Origin: Ustilago trichophora
Taxonomy: Eukaryota; Basidiomycota; Ustilaginomycetes; Ustilaginales; Ustilaginaceae
Reading direction: 5' to 3'
Length of the DNA stretch: 64,000 bases
NCBI GenBank assembly: GCA_900323505.1
Contig: OOIN01000006.1
Coordinates: 868,001-932,000, forward strand
Positions within the stretch are counted from its first letter, which is position 1. Every line of letters begins with the position of its first letter. Shown piece by piece: positions 52,209 through 63,577 of this stretch. A model generated the notes under the pieces. The model was given only the letters and a program-made list of their open reading frames with translations, ran no database searches and was not told where the DNA came from. A program made the translations under genes and the position numbers.

Positions 52209-52578
52209 TGTGTGCTTCTAAACCTGTATGAAAAGAAAAGTGGTACGACGAGCGATAGTGATGGTGATGATGGCGAACAGAGTGGCCCAGCTACAAGAAA
52301 GCCAAGGCAAAACCCTTTTTCTTCTGCCTTTCTTCTTCAATTTTGGCTGAATTTTTACGGCTTCTTCTCCACATTTCGAATTCCGACTTCCGAGTCTTTG
52401 AGCGCAAGCAGACGACACCATCTTCCCCATTCTTCACTAGCACAAGCAAAGCCACAGGCACAGAAACAAGCACATGAAGCAGGACGAACAGGTGATGGAA
52501 CAGAGTGAAGCTTCGATGCGTTTCAATCTATAAATTGCAAAGTGCTGTTGAGATACGATCCATCGATCAGCGAGATTT
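52209..52578. other. Spacer between TRM2 and the Mtf2-like gene
   Basis: 370 bp holding the promoter of the Mtf2-like gene and the 3' flank of TRM2. No feature seen. Confidence 0.5.
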
Positions 52579-54399
52579 CTAGGCATCGATGCGCTCGAGC
52601 ACGGCCACACCCTCAACGTGATGCGTCTGCGGGAAGAGATCGGCACCCCTGACACTCTTGATCTTGTACCTTGGATCCCTGGTGATCAGCTGTCCCACAT
52701 CCCTTGCCTGGGTGTGAACGTTGCAAGATACGTAGACGATATGTTTTGGCCCCAATTTCACCAGCTGCCGAATGAACTCCTCGTCACATCCTCTCCTGGG
52801 CGGATCAATGATGACTGTTGTCTGGTCAGCAGGGTATTGGATTTTGGCAAAAATGTCTTCTGCGTTACCGGCGAGGAACTTGGCATTGGTGATGTTGTTA
52901 AGCTCGGCATTCTTGGTAGCGTACTTGATGGATTCGGAAGAGATCTCGACGCCAGACACTTCCCGGAATAGAGAGGCGAGGCAGAGGCTAAACAGTCCTG
53001 ATCCGCAATAGGCGTCCACGAGGTATTTGTCTTCAGCCAAGTCGTTGGTAGAAGAGGTGGAAGTGATGGCGTCGCGGACGTAATCGAGCAGGCTGGGGAG
53101 AATGGAGCGGTTGTTTTGGAAAAAAGTGCCTGCGGGGGACTCGAACTTGGTTGTGAGGACACGCTCCTTGACAGTAGCTTTGTGGTCGGTGACAACTTCC
53201 GTGTCGAGCTCCTTTTCCACCTCGCGATTGCTAGAGGGCGACTGGGTGACGAGGAGATCCTCAGCAAAGCTGTCATATGTGCGCAGTGAGTCTCGAAGGA
53301 GGATGGTAGCACCGTTTTTGAACGATTCGATCGTGTCCCTGACCTTCTGCTTTGCGGCAGGGAGGGCGCGGTTGATGGTCTTGGTGGCGATGGGACACTC
53401 TTCGATATCCATCACCTTTTTGGTTCCGATACAGTCGAATCCAATGGGAACCGAGTACTGCGGCCTTTCGTCTGCATTGTGCCCAGCATTGTTGCGAATG
53501 CCCGTCCTTCTGCCTCTGCGAAGCTCGTAGGGTAGCTCGAAATGGGGTGTGAGCTTGGTACGGTAGTTGTACTGGTTTGGCGAGGCGATCGTTGGCAGTA
53601 CTGCTGGCACCAGCTCCGAAGCGAGACCTGAGAAACGTGAAAATGCCCTCTCGACGACCCCTCGCTTGATCTCCAACTGTTGTGCATAGTCAATCATCTG
53701 ATACTGACATCCACCACAATCGCCAAAGTACTTGCACTTGACCAAGCTGTCCTGCCTTGTTTCGCTCTTCTCTACTACCTCAACCAGCTTTGCCTTGGAG
53801 TAGAGTCTCTCGTTGCTCGTGATCTCGACCGTCACCTTCTCTCCCGGCAGTGTATGGGGAACAGCAATGGCCCAATCCCTCTCTGGAGCGATCGCAAGTC
53901 CATCGCCGTGCGCATCGAGACGCTCTATGGTCAGAGTAAGCCGAGTTCCGCGCTCGAACTTGTTCTGATACTCGAGACCCTCCGAGAGAATGTCGGTGAC
54001 CTTGCGGACAGAGAGCAGATCCTCGATGTCGAATTCGATCGGTTCGCGGCCGGTTTTGGTGAGCTGCTTGGCATAGTCCTTGCGCTTTTGGCGGGATCGA
54101 CGGGCGTCTGCTTTGCGCGCTTGCTTTTCCTGTGCGGAGACAGCGGTGGAGGTGGATGCAGAAGCAGCGCCGTTGGTGCTGATGCTGGCTTCTTTCTGTT
54201 CTGGTGAGCGGGAGCGCATGCGCTTCGCTGGTGGCAACTCAGGGGAGGACGGAGCTGCGGTTGACATGCTGAACTTTGCTCGTGCGTATCGGCTCGATTT
54301 CGAAATTGTTCCAAGGAGGTGCTTTTTGAGTAAGAAAGGGTACGATGGGCGCAAGTGAGATGAAAGTGCTTGTCGGCAAAGTGGCAGTGACCTGAGCAT
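52579..54399 (-). CDS. TRM2: tRNA (uracil-5-)-methyltransferase
   Basis: Single exon, 606 residues, ATG at 54399. The order is: a possible mitochondrial presequence (1-44), a basic disordered segment, a TRAM-like domain (RLTLTIERLDAHGDGLAIAPERDW), a Cys cluster CKYFGDCGGC that in relatives binds an Fe-S cluster, then the methyltransferase. SAM binding lies at VDAYCGSGLFSL, the RNA-contacting motif at DPPRRGCDEEF, the catalytic Cys is 559 in YVSCNVHTQARD, and the general base is Glu 596 in HHVEGVAVLERI. The enzyme makes m5U54 in the T-loop of tRNA. A second Met at residue 45 (MSTAAPSS) would give a form without presequence, suggesting dual localisation (inference). Confidence 0.95.
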   Translation of the reverse strand: MLRSLPLCRQALSSHLRPSYPFLLKKHLLGTISKSSRYARAKFSMSTAAPSSPELPPAKRMRSRSPEQKEASISTNGAASASTSTAVSAQEKQARKADARRSRQKRKDYAKQLTKTGREPIEFDIEDLLSVRKVTDILSEGLEYQNKFERGTRLTLTIERLDAHGDGLAIAPERDWAIAVPHTLPGEKVTVEITSNERLYSKAKLVEVVEKSETRQDSLVKCKYFGDCGGCQYQMIDYAQQLEIKRGVVERAFSRFSGLASELVPAVLPTIASPNQYNYRTKLTPHFELPYELRRGRRTGIRNNAGHNADERPQYSVPIGFDCIGTKKVMDIEECPIATKTINRALPAAKQKVRDTIESFKNGATILLRDSLRTYDSFAEDLLVTQSPSSNREVEKELDTEVVTDHKATVKERVLTTKFESPAGTFFQNNRSILPSLLDYVRDAITSTSSTNDLAEDKYLVDAYCGSGLFSLCLASLFREVSGVEISSESIKYATKNAELNNITNAKFLAGNAEDIFAKIQYPADQTTVIIDPPRRGCDEEFIRQLVKLGPKHIVYVSCNVHTQARDVGQLITRDPRYKIKSVRGADLFPQTHHVEGVAVLERIDA

Positions 54400-54662
54400 C
54401 TAGCAGATGAGCATGTTCCTGGGTGAAGCTTTTGGTGTTGAACGACCAAAGGTGAGGAGTAAGTAGCTGTCCGACCAACCAACTTTTTGCAATTTTCAAG
54501 CGCTTTTCTCTCTCCACCTTTCTTCTTTTTGAAAAAATGAGAAGTTTTCTTGCAGCTTTCGGCCTAATTTTTGGTTACTCCGGGAGTGTGTACTTAATCA
54601 GAATGTAACACTGTCGAGAAACGCGCAAAATCGGATCCGTGCCATGCCTATCCGAGACCCTG

Positions 54663-54695
<33 letters not shown>

Positions 54696-54792
54696 GATCT
54701 TTTCGACTGCAATTCACTGCCCTCCTCGACCGAGACACCATCTCGCAAAGACACTTGTTCCACCATTCGCAGGGAAGTGCACGCCCTCAACA
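54400..54792. other. Divergent promoter region with ATC microsatellite
   Basis: 393 bp between TRM2 and the coiled-coil gene. It contains ten ATC units at 54663-54692, which lie in the presumed 5' leader of the coiled-coil gene. Confidence 0.6.
54663..54692. repeat. (ATC)10 microsatellite
   Basis: Ten perfect ATC triplets, 101 bp upstream of the coiled-coil gene start. Probably length-variable between strains. Confidence 0.95.
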
Positions 54793-55662
54793 ATGTCCGA
54801 TATCGCCACAACTTCTGCTGCGCCTCATCCGCGCAAATCACGTGGAGCCAACCCTTCCGCGGACTACAAGTCGCTCTTTCTCAAATCCAAGGACAAGTAC
54901 GACCGCGTCTCGACCGATCATACGGAGCTCAAGACCAATGTAGCTAAAGCTGCCGCCAAGCAACAAAAGCTTCGCGAGGAACTCGACTACCTCTTGGACG
55001 CAATCGCGGCAAAGCGGGCTCAGCGAGCGCACATCGAGCAGTCACATCGCGATCGCGCACTAGAACTCGAACGCGAGGCAGCGGCAGCCGTGGCTGCTGC
55101 GGCTGCAGCAAGGCAACAATTGAGCAAGAGGGATAGAGAAGCTTACGAGCCTAGGAGTACGCACCGGGGCTACCAAGCTGCCGAGGAGTACAGAGGGTAT
55201 TCGGCGCGGTATGCCGAGCCTAGCTATCCAGCTTTTGGCGGTGGAGTGAATCGGAGGTATGCTTCCCCACCGCCAGCGCCAGTTGCGCCTGTAGGAGGAC
55301 CAAGAAATGTGAGTGTAGGCTCACAAAGGGGTGGAGAGAGGTATCCAACCTCAGAAGGGTCACCGCAGGGCGCAGTGCAGAGAGATCCGTCGGCAGCAGG
55401 ATCATACCGCCATGGACCATCTCCATCCCCACCGTCTTTGCCAAAATCGCGTCCGCACGAACCTCGGGCTTCACCTTCGAGATATGAAGCCCTTTCCAAA
55501 TACAGGGAGTCTACACCACCATTGGCTCCCACAGCTTCAGCCACGGCTGTCAAGAGACCAAGACCCACCAGCGTCGAACGCGAGCTGCTCGAGACGGACG
55601 AAGCGTACGATATCGATCCGAGGGACCGGGCACACCATACCAAGCGTGCGAGGAACGATTGA
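54793..55662 (+). CDS. Coiled-coil protein of unknown function
   Basis: Single exon, 289 residues, first ATG. Residues about 33-115 form a coiled coil (LREELDYLLDAIAAKRAQRAH) with an Ala-rich stretch. The rest is disordered, rich in Pro, Arg, Ser and Tyr, and ends with a basic KRARND after an acidic ELLETDEAYDIDPRD patch. The layout, a short helical core plus a disordered RS/RY-rich tail, suggests a nuclear or RNA-related protein. I recognise no family. The frame is clean and the codon use matches the neighbours, so the gene is probably real. Confidence 0.7.
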   Translation: MSDIATTSAAPHPRKSRGANPSADYKSLFLKSKDKYDRVSTDHTELKTNVAKAAAKQQKLREELDYLLDAIAAKRAQRAHIEQSHRDRALELEREAAAAVAAAAAARQQLSKRDREAYEPRSTHRGYQAAEEYRGYSARYAEPSYPAFGGGVNRRYASPPPAPVAPVGGPRNVSVGSQRGGERYPTSEGSPQGAVQRDPSAAGSYRHGPSPSPPSLPKSRPHEPRASPSRYEALSKYRESTPPLAPTASATAVKRPRPTSVERELLETDEAYDIDPRDRAHHTKRARND

Positions 55663-56573
55663 CTCCATGACCGCTACTCATCTCCATGTACTTGTACCTT
55701 CTCGCCCGAATCGTAGATTTGCAATCGAGCAAATTACGTGAAGAACGTCGCCTGGTCATCTCTGCCAGCTTCCAAGTTTCCTGACGGTTGCTTCTTCACA
55801 CAGCGCTTGCTCAAGATCGGTCCGAAGCCAAATTAGCACCACAGTATCCTCGCAAGGAGTGCAAGGAACTCCTGCATTCTAGAAGCAACTTGCATCGGGG
55901 TCCCAACTTTTTTTCACCTTCATTGTCAGGTCGCTTTGTCCTGCTCGGCGGTCTCGCTGTGGCTGAGTCCGAAAAAAGTGTGTTCTTTCCACGAATCTAC
56001 GGATATGCTTCTTTTCTCGCCCCTTCAACGCATGAGCCCCTTCCCTTCTATGGTTTTGCATGCAGCGGCTACGCCTCTAAGTCTCTCTCAAAAGCTCTAA
56101 ATGTCAGAGGCTTGAGAGACAGGGGCTGCAAAAGTGGGTTGTGGCGAGTTCATCTCCCGACAGACTCACAATGTGTCATGTTCCACCTCAGTATCGTTTT
56201 GCAGTGGAACGCATCTCGATATCGGTGCCTCTCTTCACGTGGGGAATCTCCCACTTTGGTGGCAAGCCAAGGATGCAAAACGCAAAGGGTGCGGGCTACG
56301 TACTATCTAGTGAGATGAGGCGTGTCGGGCTTTCAACAACAGAGGGTGGGACTCTAATGGATGAGGTCTACTCGTCTTACGTGCCGGGCGAAATGATAGG
56401 TTGTCGATCTGTATCCCCCTCGCCGTCTCGCCACCACGACCTCTCAGCTCCCACAGCAATCGAGGTTGGCGTGTATCGTCACGTATCCTCTCTTGACCAC
56501 TTTTCCAGCTTGCCTTCTGACCATTCTTACACCCAAACACAGGCTTTCGACTAGCGAAGGCGCCACTGTCGCG
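55663..56573. other. Gene-free region upstream of the KRE6-like gene
   Basis: 911 bp. A CTCTAAATGTCAGAGGC palindrome-like stretch lies near 56094-56112. The sequence ACCCAAACACAG just before the KRE6-like start could be a splice acceptor of a 5' UTR intron. No gene seen. Confidence 0.45.
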
Positions 56574-58572
56574 ATGGCGAACCCGAACTTTGCCCAAGAT
56601 GCTGAGAAAGCCCGTCTAGACGGTCTCTCGATCAACACCAACCCCTCTCACCCTCGTCCTCCGCTCGCCTCTAACAACTCTTGCGAGTCCAGCAGCTCCA
56701 AGAACAGCGCCCATCCGCTCCAGTCCCCACCAGACCATCTTACTGCACCTCATCCCTTCCCTCCAGGAGGCATATCTTCGGGCCAGCGCGGCGTGGCTAA
56801 TCCCTCATCCTACTCTGCCGACACATCTACATACTCTTCCGAAGATTCGCGTCGCACCAACAAGCAGCGTGCTAATGCCATCGCCTGGTTGTACGACTAC
56901 GATGGTGGTCCTGAGGACGACGATTGGCTTCATGTTCCTGGGGTGGAGCGCGACCAGGGAATATTCAGCAAGGCTGTCGGTTGCTGCAGCATCAGCACTA
57001 GAGGTCTCTTCAACCTGGGTGCGCTGATTGTGTTAGCAAGTGGACTGCTGATGCTCTTCGCCGGCTACCCGATCTTGCGCCATTTCCTGACAAACAACCT
57101 AGACAGGAAAGCAGCATCGTTCTTCGGCCTCGGTGGGACAAACGGTAGCGGCCAAGTGCCGCTCCTCCCCGGCTTGTTCGCATTGATAGACCCGGATACA
57201 CCTGCCAAGCAGCACTCGTGGAAGAACCCCGTGGACGGATCTTCCTTCCATCTCGTCTTTAGCGACGAATTCGAGACCGAAGGACGAACCTTTTGGCCTG
57301 GCGACGATCCGTTTTGGGAGGCGGTCGATCTGCACTACTGGGTCACCGGCGATTACGAATGGTATTCCCCCGAGGCCATCAACACTACCGACGGATTCCT
57401 CAATGTCTGGTTGACCGAGAAAACGACCCACAATCTCAACTTCCAAAGTGGCATGCTGCAGAGTTGGAACAAGTTCTGCTTCCAAGGAGGGTACGTGGAA
57501 ACAAGTGTCATCTTACCGGGAAGTCATAGCGCTGAAGGGTTCTGGCCTGCTGTCTGGATGTTGGGAAACTTGGGCAGGGCAGGATATGCGGGGACTACGC
57601 AAGGCATGTGGCCGTACAGCTATAGTCAGTGCGATGTCGGGACATTGGCAAATCAGACCAATCCACAAAAGACCGCGCCGTACTCGGCAATCAACGCGCA
57701 TGGCTTGTACTCTGATAGCGTAGATAACAAGATCAGCTTTCTTGAGGGTCAACGTGTTTCCGCCTGCACATGTCCTGGCGAAGACCACCCGGGACCACGT
57801 CATGACGTCGGTCGTTCTTCGCCCGAGATTGACGTCTTCGAAACCCAGGTGTACAACGGCCACGGTACCGCCTCCCAATCATTCCAGATTGCCCCCTTTG
57901 ACGCCAACTATTCCTGGTCTCAGAACCCAGACGTAGCCCAAATCCATTCTCCAGACACTTCCTTCAACCCTTACACCGGCGGCATTTACCAAGAGGCTGT
58001 ATCGGCCATCACCAAGGTTCCCGATACCGCCTACATGCAATCCGGTGCAGTCCCGGTCAAAATGGGCGTCAAATGGGACCCCGATTGGAAAGGTGACGGC
58101 TCAGGGAGCATTACGTGGTTCCTAGACGGCAAACCGAGTTGGAGTCTGAGCGGGAATGCTTTGGGTCCGAACAAGTTTACAGAGATTGGGCAGAGGTTGA
58201 TCCCAACAGAGCCCGTCAGTATCGTGATCAATCTGGCGCTGTCGGATGGCTTTCAGAAGATTCATTGGAATCAGGTGGAGTTCCCGGCGGTGATGAAGTT
58301 GGACTACATCAGAGTCTATCAGAGGGATGGACAGGAGGATAAGATCACGTGCGATCCGGACGATCATCCGACAGCAAAGTACATCCAGGACCATATCGAC
58401 GTCTACTCCAACATCAATTACACTGTCTTTCCTCAGGAGAAGTATGCGTAAGTAGCGCTTCCAGCCAGCCAAACGTGTTCGGTCTGTGTAGAAAGTCGCT
58501 GACATTGAAACTTTGCTGGTTATGACGGACGACGACAGATGGCCAAAGAACAAGTTCCTCGGCGAATGCTAA
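56574..58572 (+). CDS. KRE6: KRE6/SKN1-family beta-1,6-glucan synthesis protein (GH16)
   Basis: Exon 1 56574-58447, intron of 91 nt (GTAAGT...CGACAG), exon 2 58539-58572; 635 residues. The start is the first ATG; the open frame extends upstream without one. Type II membrane protein: a Ser/Pro-rich cytosolic tail, a membrane segment about 145-163, then a luminal GH16-like domain with SDEFETEGRTFWPGDDPFW and the active-site EIDVFE (Glu 418, Asp 420, Glu 423). The small last exon supplies WPKNKFLGEC, the usual C-terminus of the family, which justifies the splice. These proteins act in the ER/Golgi in beta-1,6-glucan assembly of the cell wall. The donor site creates a TAA at once, so unspliced RNA would lack the last ten or so residues. 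Confidence 0.94.
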
Positions 58573-58867
58573 GACTTCCAGCTCCACCTTTTCTACACCT
58601 CTTCCGCTCGGTAGACTTCCTCACAATTACAGAGTCTTTGTACACAACCTCCTCGTCTCGTCACATTCACGCACACCGTGATGTTAAAGACAAAAGGGTA
58701 ACTGAGATTAAGCGCCACCAAGAAAAACTAAACGCAGACCAAGAACGAATTAACTATACAAGACATCGCCTTCCACAGGCGAGGCGAGTCGGACGGAGAA
58801 CCTGAGAATACAACGTTTAACTGACCCTAAACAAAAAGCGGCGCACACTATTAAAGGAAAGATGAGA

Positions 58868-60361
58868 TTAGAAAGCTAGCGAGAAGAGCTGTTGGTGCTG
58901 CTGCTGTTGTGAGGGTTGGTGCTGCTGCTGCTGCTGCTGAAGATGTTGTTCACCGAGCGAGATGAACTGGTCCAACTCGGTGGGTGTGCTGACCTCTGCG
59001 GTAGCGGAGGATGAAGAGGAAGTGTTGGAGAAGGAGGTGGTGAGAGGTGGGAGTTTGGGGAGAAAGTGACCCATGGCAGACTGGAAAGCGATGGCTTCGG
59101 CTGCCATGCTGAATTGGGAGCTGATGAAAGGCTGATGCTGCTGTTCCTGTTGAGATGCTTGCGAGTGGGTCTGCGGTACCATCATCTGTGGGTCTACGTG
59201 GACGACTGGGATGGTTGTCTCGGTGTGAGGCTGTTGGGGTGCGCCCTGGGGGAAAAGCATCTGGTACTGGGCGGGGGAGATGTTGGATGCGGACCAGTCG
59301 AGTGCTCCCGCATCGAAACTTGCCAATGGCGAAGAACGGAAGAGTCCCTCCTTCGATTCCCCGTTGGCGTTACAGGCGAAGGCGGTCAAGTTGGGCAACG
59401 ACATCGCCCCACCAAAGGTAGCTACCGGTTGCGGGTCCACATCACCATTCAGACCATGCTTGTTGCGAAGATCGGCACCGAACGTCGCCCACATGCTATC
59501 CCACTGTGCACTGCTGTTGTTGACGTTGTGCAGGTTGCCCATTGCACTCCTAGCCGGAATGGGAGCCACACCGACGCCGTTGGGCAAGATGTAGTCGCAA
59601 GCTCCAGCGTCAATGTGGAACGTGTCTTGGGCCGAAATGTCAGACGGCGAGCTGGCCGGAGAATCGGCAAAAGGGTTGGCCGATTGGGTGGCAATGCTCA
59701 GCATCTCCATCCAAGAGCTCTTGCTTCCCACCTCGTATCCGTCGACGACGAGGGTAGGTTCGCCAGAGTTGGTAGAATTGGCCCTGGTCCTGGTGCCGGC
59801 AGCTTCCTTGACCTTGCGCAACATCTCCTCCTGTTGCTTGGATGCAGCACCGGAGCCGAGAGAGGTGGTGGCGGTTCGACGACGACGATGAGGTCGAGTA
59901 CCGCGGAAGATGATGCCCGCAGCCTCAAGGATGGCACGCTCCTTCTTGGATGGTGGTCCGCGCTTACGCAGCATGTCCTCAGTCGTGCACTTGCGACCCG
60001 AGGCTACGCAGCTTCCGCAGGTGGGTTTGATACGATCGCATCGAATCTTTCGACGACGACAGTAGTCGCATGCTGCTACCTGGCCATCGGATCCATCGGG
60101 CATTCGACCGCGGAGGGATTGGAGAACCTCGGCAGCCTTTTGGATGTTTTCTTCGGATGGGTATTCGGTGCCGGCCTCGCCGAGGTGCTTGGCGATTTCG
60201 AAGCCGGCGGGGATGTGGATGTCGTCGAGCGTCATTCGGCGCTGCTTTTTGTGGGTAGAGGTGGAGGGCTCAGCGGATGGACTGCGCGAGGTGGAGCTGG
60301 AAGGCCCCGCAGAGTAAGAGGTGGTCCCAGAGGAGCTGCTGGCGCTGCTGATGTAGGTCAT
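58868..60361 (-). CDS. Zn2Cys6 transcription factor
   Basis: Single exon, 497 residues, ATG at 60361. A Ser/Thr-rich N-terminus and a helical segment (TLDDIHIPAGFEIAKHLGEAG, about 44-64) precede the binuclear zinc cluster: Cys 98, 101, 108, 115, 118 and 125 with the spacing C-x2-C-x6-C-x6-C-x2-C-x6-C and a basic RRRKIRCDR loop. A basic RPHRRRRT patch follows, a possible nuclear signal. No fungal-specific transcription factor middle domain is seen; the rest is disordered and ends with polyglutamine tracts (QQQQQQHQ, QQQQHQQ) that could act in activation. Targets are unknown. It is preceded by an unusually long gene-free region, in keeping with a regulated gene. Confidence 0.9.
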   Translation of the reverse strand: MTYISSASSSSGTTSYSAGPSSSTSRSPSAEPSTSTHKKQRRMTLDDIHIPAGFEIAKHLGEAGTEYPSEENIQKAAEVLQSLRGRMPDGSDGQVAACDYCRRRKIRCDRIKPTCGSCVASGRKCTTEDMLRKRGPPSKKERAILEAAGIIFRGTRPHRRRRTATTSLGSGAASKQQEEMLRKVKEAAGTRTRANSTNSGEPTLVVDGYEVGSKSSWMEMLSIATQSANPFADSPASSPSDISAQDTFHIDAGACDYILPNGVGVAPIPARSAMGNLHNVNNSSAQWDSMWATFGADLRNKHGLNGDVDPQPVATFGGAMSLPNLTAFACNANGESKEGLFRSSPLASFDAGALDWSASNISPAQYQMLFPQGAPQQPHTETTIPVVHVDPQMMVPQTHSQASQQEQQHQPFISSQFSMAAEAIAFQSAMGHFLPKLPPLTTSFSNTSSSSSATAEVSTPTELDQFISLGEQHLQQQQQQHQPSQQQQHQQLFSLAF

Positions 60362-61546
60362 GTTGGGTATGAGATCTGGATGCAGAACTGTGGCGTCGGA
60401 AGTTTGAGTCGGATCAAAGTGGCGGTACCGCAGAATAAGTCAAGGCGGTGGCGTGAGCGTGAGCGTTGGAATACGACAAGTGATTAGAGACGCAGCAAGG
60501 TGGCGGGAGCCTAGGGTATAGAGCCGAGTCGATGGAAGGCCAATATAGATGAAAGGCAGGGTAGGAAGAAGTGCAACACAATGTGGCTATTCCTTTTTGA
60601 TCTGGTTGCTGGGGCGGTCGGTGCTTAGACGACGAGAGGGTTGCTGCGTCTTGCAAGATGCTGCTGCAGCGATTCCTAGATGATGGTGTGAGCTAAAAGA
60701 ATGAAAGGTGTGATTGTTGTGAAGGTAAGGTGGTGAGATGGAAGCAAAGTGATGATGATCGATGGGGCCGCCTGCAAGGCAACCACGCTTCCGGGAGGGT
60801 TATAAGGAATCTGCGAGTGACTCTATACTTGGAACGCCGCAGGGAGAGGGCCAGGGCGCAAGACTGGAGATTTGGGTACAGAGGCAGTCCAGACCAGGTC
60901 AGACTGGGGGGAAGAGTCCAAAGGAGATGACGGCGCTAAGGTTCGGCAGCGAAAGGCCGGGTGTGAGGAGCAGCAGTGGCAGGGACAGAGACAGGGACAG
61001 AGAAAGGTGAGAGACCCAGGCGAAAGGTTGAGCAAGGGTTAGGGTGAGACAAGAGAAGAGGACAAGACAGGGCTCTGGCGAACAGCTGGCTTCTGGAGGG
61101 CTAGACACGAACGAGGACAATAGTGAGCCAAAGGCCAGGGTTGAACAGCTGCCAAGTTTACTAAATAAGCGGTTTTGGTTCGACGAGGTTGTATAGTACA
61201 TAACAGTACGTCGTCGTTGTGTATGGTTGGCAAGAAAGTGCGTCCAACCGACGGACACGGCAGCGAGAAGAGTGCAAATAGAAGCAAGGCACTTTACACG
61301 AGAAACACGGTAATGCAATACAACAGCACACTGCAGTAGAGCGTCGATTCGGAGACAAATCGCATCTGCATTCATGTACTGTGCTGTACAAAAGACAAGA
61401 AGGACGAGGCACAAGACGAGAGAAGAGGTTAGCTGCAGTTAAGCGAGACGAGGATGGTGACACAGAGGGAACGAGGCGGAGCAGATTTGAGAACCAGAGA
61501 ATGCACCTGAGCTGCGAAGAGAGAAAAGAAAGAAAAGCAAAGAGAG

Positions 61547-61572
61547 AAAAAAAAAAAAAAAAAAAAAAAAAA
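61547..61572. repeat. A26 homopolymer
   Basis: Twenty-six consecutive A within a purine-rich stretch (61480-61580); a likely nucleosome-poor or length-variable site. Confidence 0.95.
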
Positions 61573-63563
61573 GCGGGGTCGAAAGCAGACTAAATGGCGG
61601 GGGGCAGAAAGCATGCGTCGCGCGCCTGGACGTTTGCAAGCGAGCTTTGCTGGGGCAACGGAGGGATTGGATTATGCGAAGGAAGGATGCTCTGAGAGGA
61701 AGAGGGAGGATGGGTCTGGAATGGCAGTGAAGAAGAAGGGTTTGTTGTTCAAACACGGGAAGCAGAATTGACAGGTGCTTCACCGACAGAGAAGAGCGGA
61801 TGAGCGGCCGCGCTTCAAGTTTCCTCACTATTCGGAAGGCTGAGGCCGGCTTGCCGTAGACTACAGAACGGCAGGCATCACTTGACAACAATTTAGTTGT
61901 TGGAGCACCAGCAGCAGCCTCCACTGAGGCAAAAGAAAGATGTGTGTTTAGGTCGGTGCCAAGGATTTTCGACTCCGCCGCGCCACGCCATTGTCAGTGT
62001 TTCTGTCTACTGTACTGTATGCATCAGCAATGCGCACTAAGCGAGGGATGTTGAGCAGACACAAGGGAGAACAAAGAGACAGGTGACGATGGAACTGCTT
62101 GCAACTGCAGCAGCAACTCCCTTTTTATTTTATTTTATTTTAATTTATTTATTTTCACCTTGTAAATCGATTTGCAGAAGACTGCTGGAGTGCTTGTGTG
62201 TAGGCAGGACTAAATTCGATTTTCGGCGAGGCCGGTGTTCGCGTGCACCGCACAATTTGGCAAGTCGTACAGAGTCGAGAAACATCAAAAAAAGGGCTTT
62301 TGCTTGTCGTACCCTTTTGGCTTTGCGTTTCCTGCTGTTCCTTGCGGCGTTTCGATTTAGCAATGCCCGCAAAAGAACCTTTTTCGATCCCAATCCATCT
62401 GTTCAATGCACGAGCTCAAGTGAACCAACCTTCTTGAGTTGTGTACAGAGAGCAGTCGCTGAAAGCTGTGCTGCGACAGTGATGGACGAAGAGGTTGCGT
62501 TTGATCTCCATGGTGGGACAAAAAGGCACCAAACCAGAGATAGAGTGGACGCCGACAATTGTGCCGAAAAGGGCTGATTCTCAATTTGAGCAATTCAATT
62601 TGAGCAATTCACCTCGCCTAGGAACCAATTACAAGGAAACAAATACAAAATCAAGGCGGCTGAGATGCGTAGAAAAATTGGATCCGACCCCGCACATAGC
62701 GCTGCAAAATCCATGCATCCCCTCTTGTCTCTTTGCAAGATAAATTGAATCCTAGGACATCGGCTTGCCCTCTCGCTATGGTGCCCCTTTGCCTTGGTTC
62801 AGCATGGCTTTGGCTGGAACAGAATTCGCATCGCATCAGAGACGCACTCTGCATGCTGCATATGCATGGGAACACAAGAGTCACAGCATAGTTACTACGT
62901 ACCGTTCCTCTCGCCCATTGCCTCTGCTGTCTATTGTGTGTGTATGTCTCTCTCAAAGTCAACAACCAATCAGATTGCGAGTTTGTTTCTCAAAAACCCC
63001 AGCGCCCTCAACAACATCCGATTGGACGGTCACCTCGGCTAGATCAATTTGGATGATTGCCTTTTCTAGCACAAAGCTGCAGCTCACCTGCCCTTCCATG
63101 TCTGAGTTTGGCAGCAAACGCCCTCCTTGCCTAGTAGTCAGGTCTCTTTTTCTTCTTTCGCTGTACTGTATTTCATGCTTTCGTGAACGATGCAATCAAA
63201 TCATTTATGACAGAGCATACGAATGTGCAAGAGAAAGCCTTGGCAAAGAACAGTAGCCTTCGAAATTACGCAGCCTGATGCAGTGATCCACAACACACAC
63301 CACCACGCTTCTGGAGATCGGCAAAGCAACAACAACGACAGTGACAACGGCAACGATCTATGCACAACCAGAAACAGTTGCAAAGCACATTACATTCCTC
63401 TCTCTCCTTCTTTTTCTCCAACTCAGACCATTCCATATTGGTTGCTACCGCCACGGTCGTGTGTCACCGTCACTGTGGACTAGTTTGACAAAAAGGGGGC
63501 CATTGCAGAAACAGCAGCTGCGGCGGGGTGGGCGAACGGTTTAACCGGAACTAAACCCCACCC

Positions 63564-63577
63564 TGTACTGTACTGTA
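63564..63577. repeat. TACTG pentamer cluster
   Basis: TGTACTGTACTGTAC-type repeat followed by an ATACAATATTGTAT palindrome. Related copies lie near 34600, 61376, 62010, 63171 and 63642. Confidence 0.7.

Noticed and set aside
59066..60487. Long plus-strand frame opposite the Zn2Cys6 gene
   Set aside because: The minus strand encodes a clear zinc cluster and polyglutamine tail; the plus frame is a shadow with no motif.
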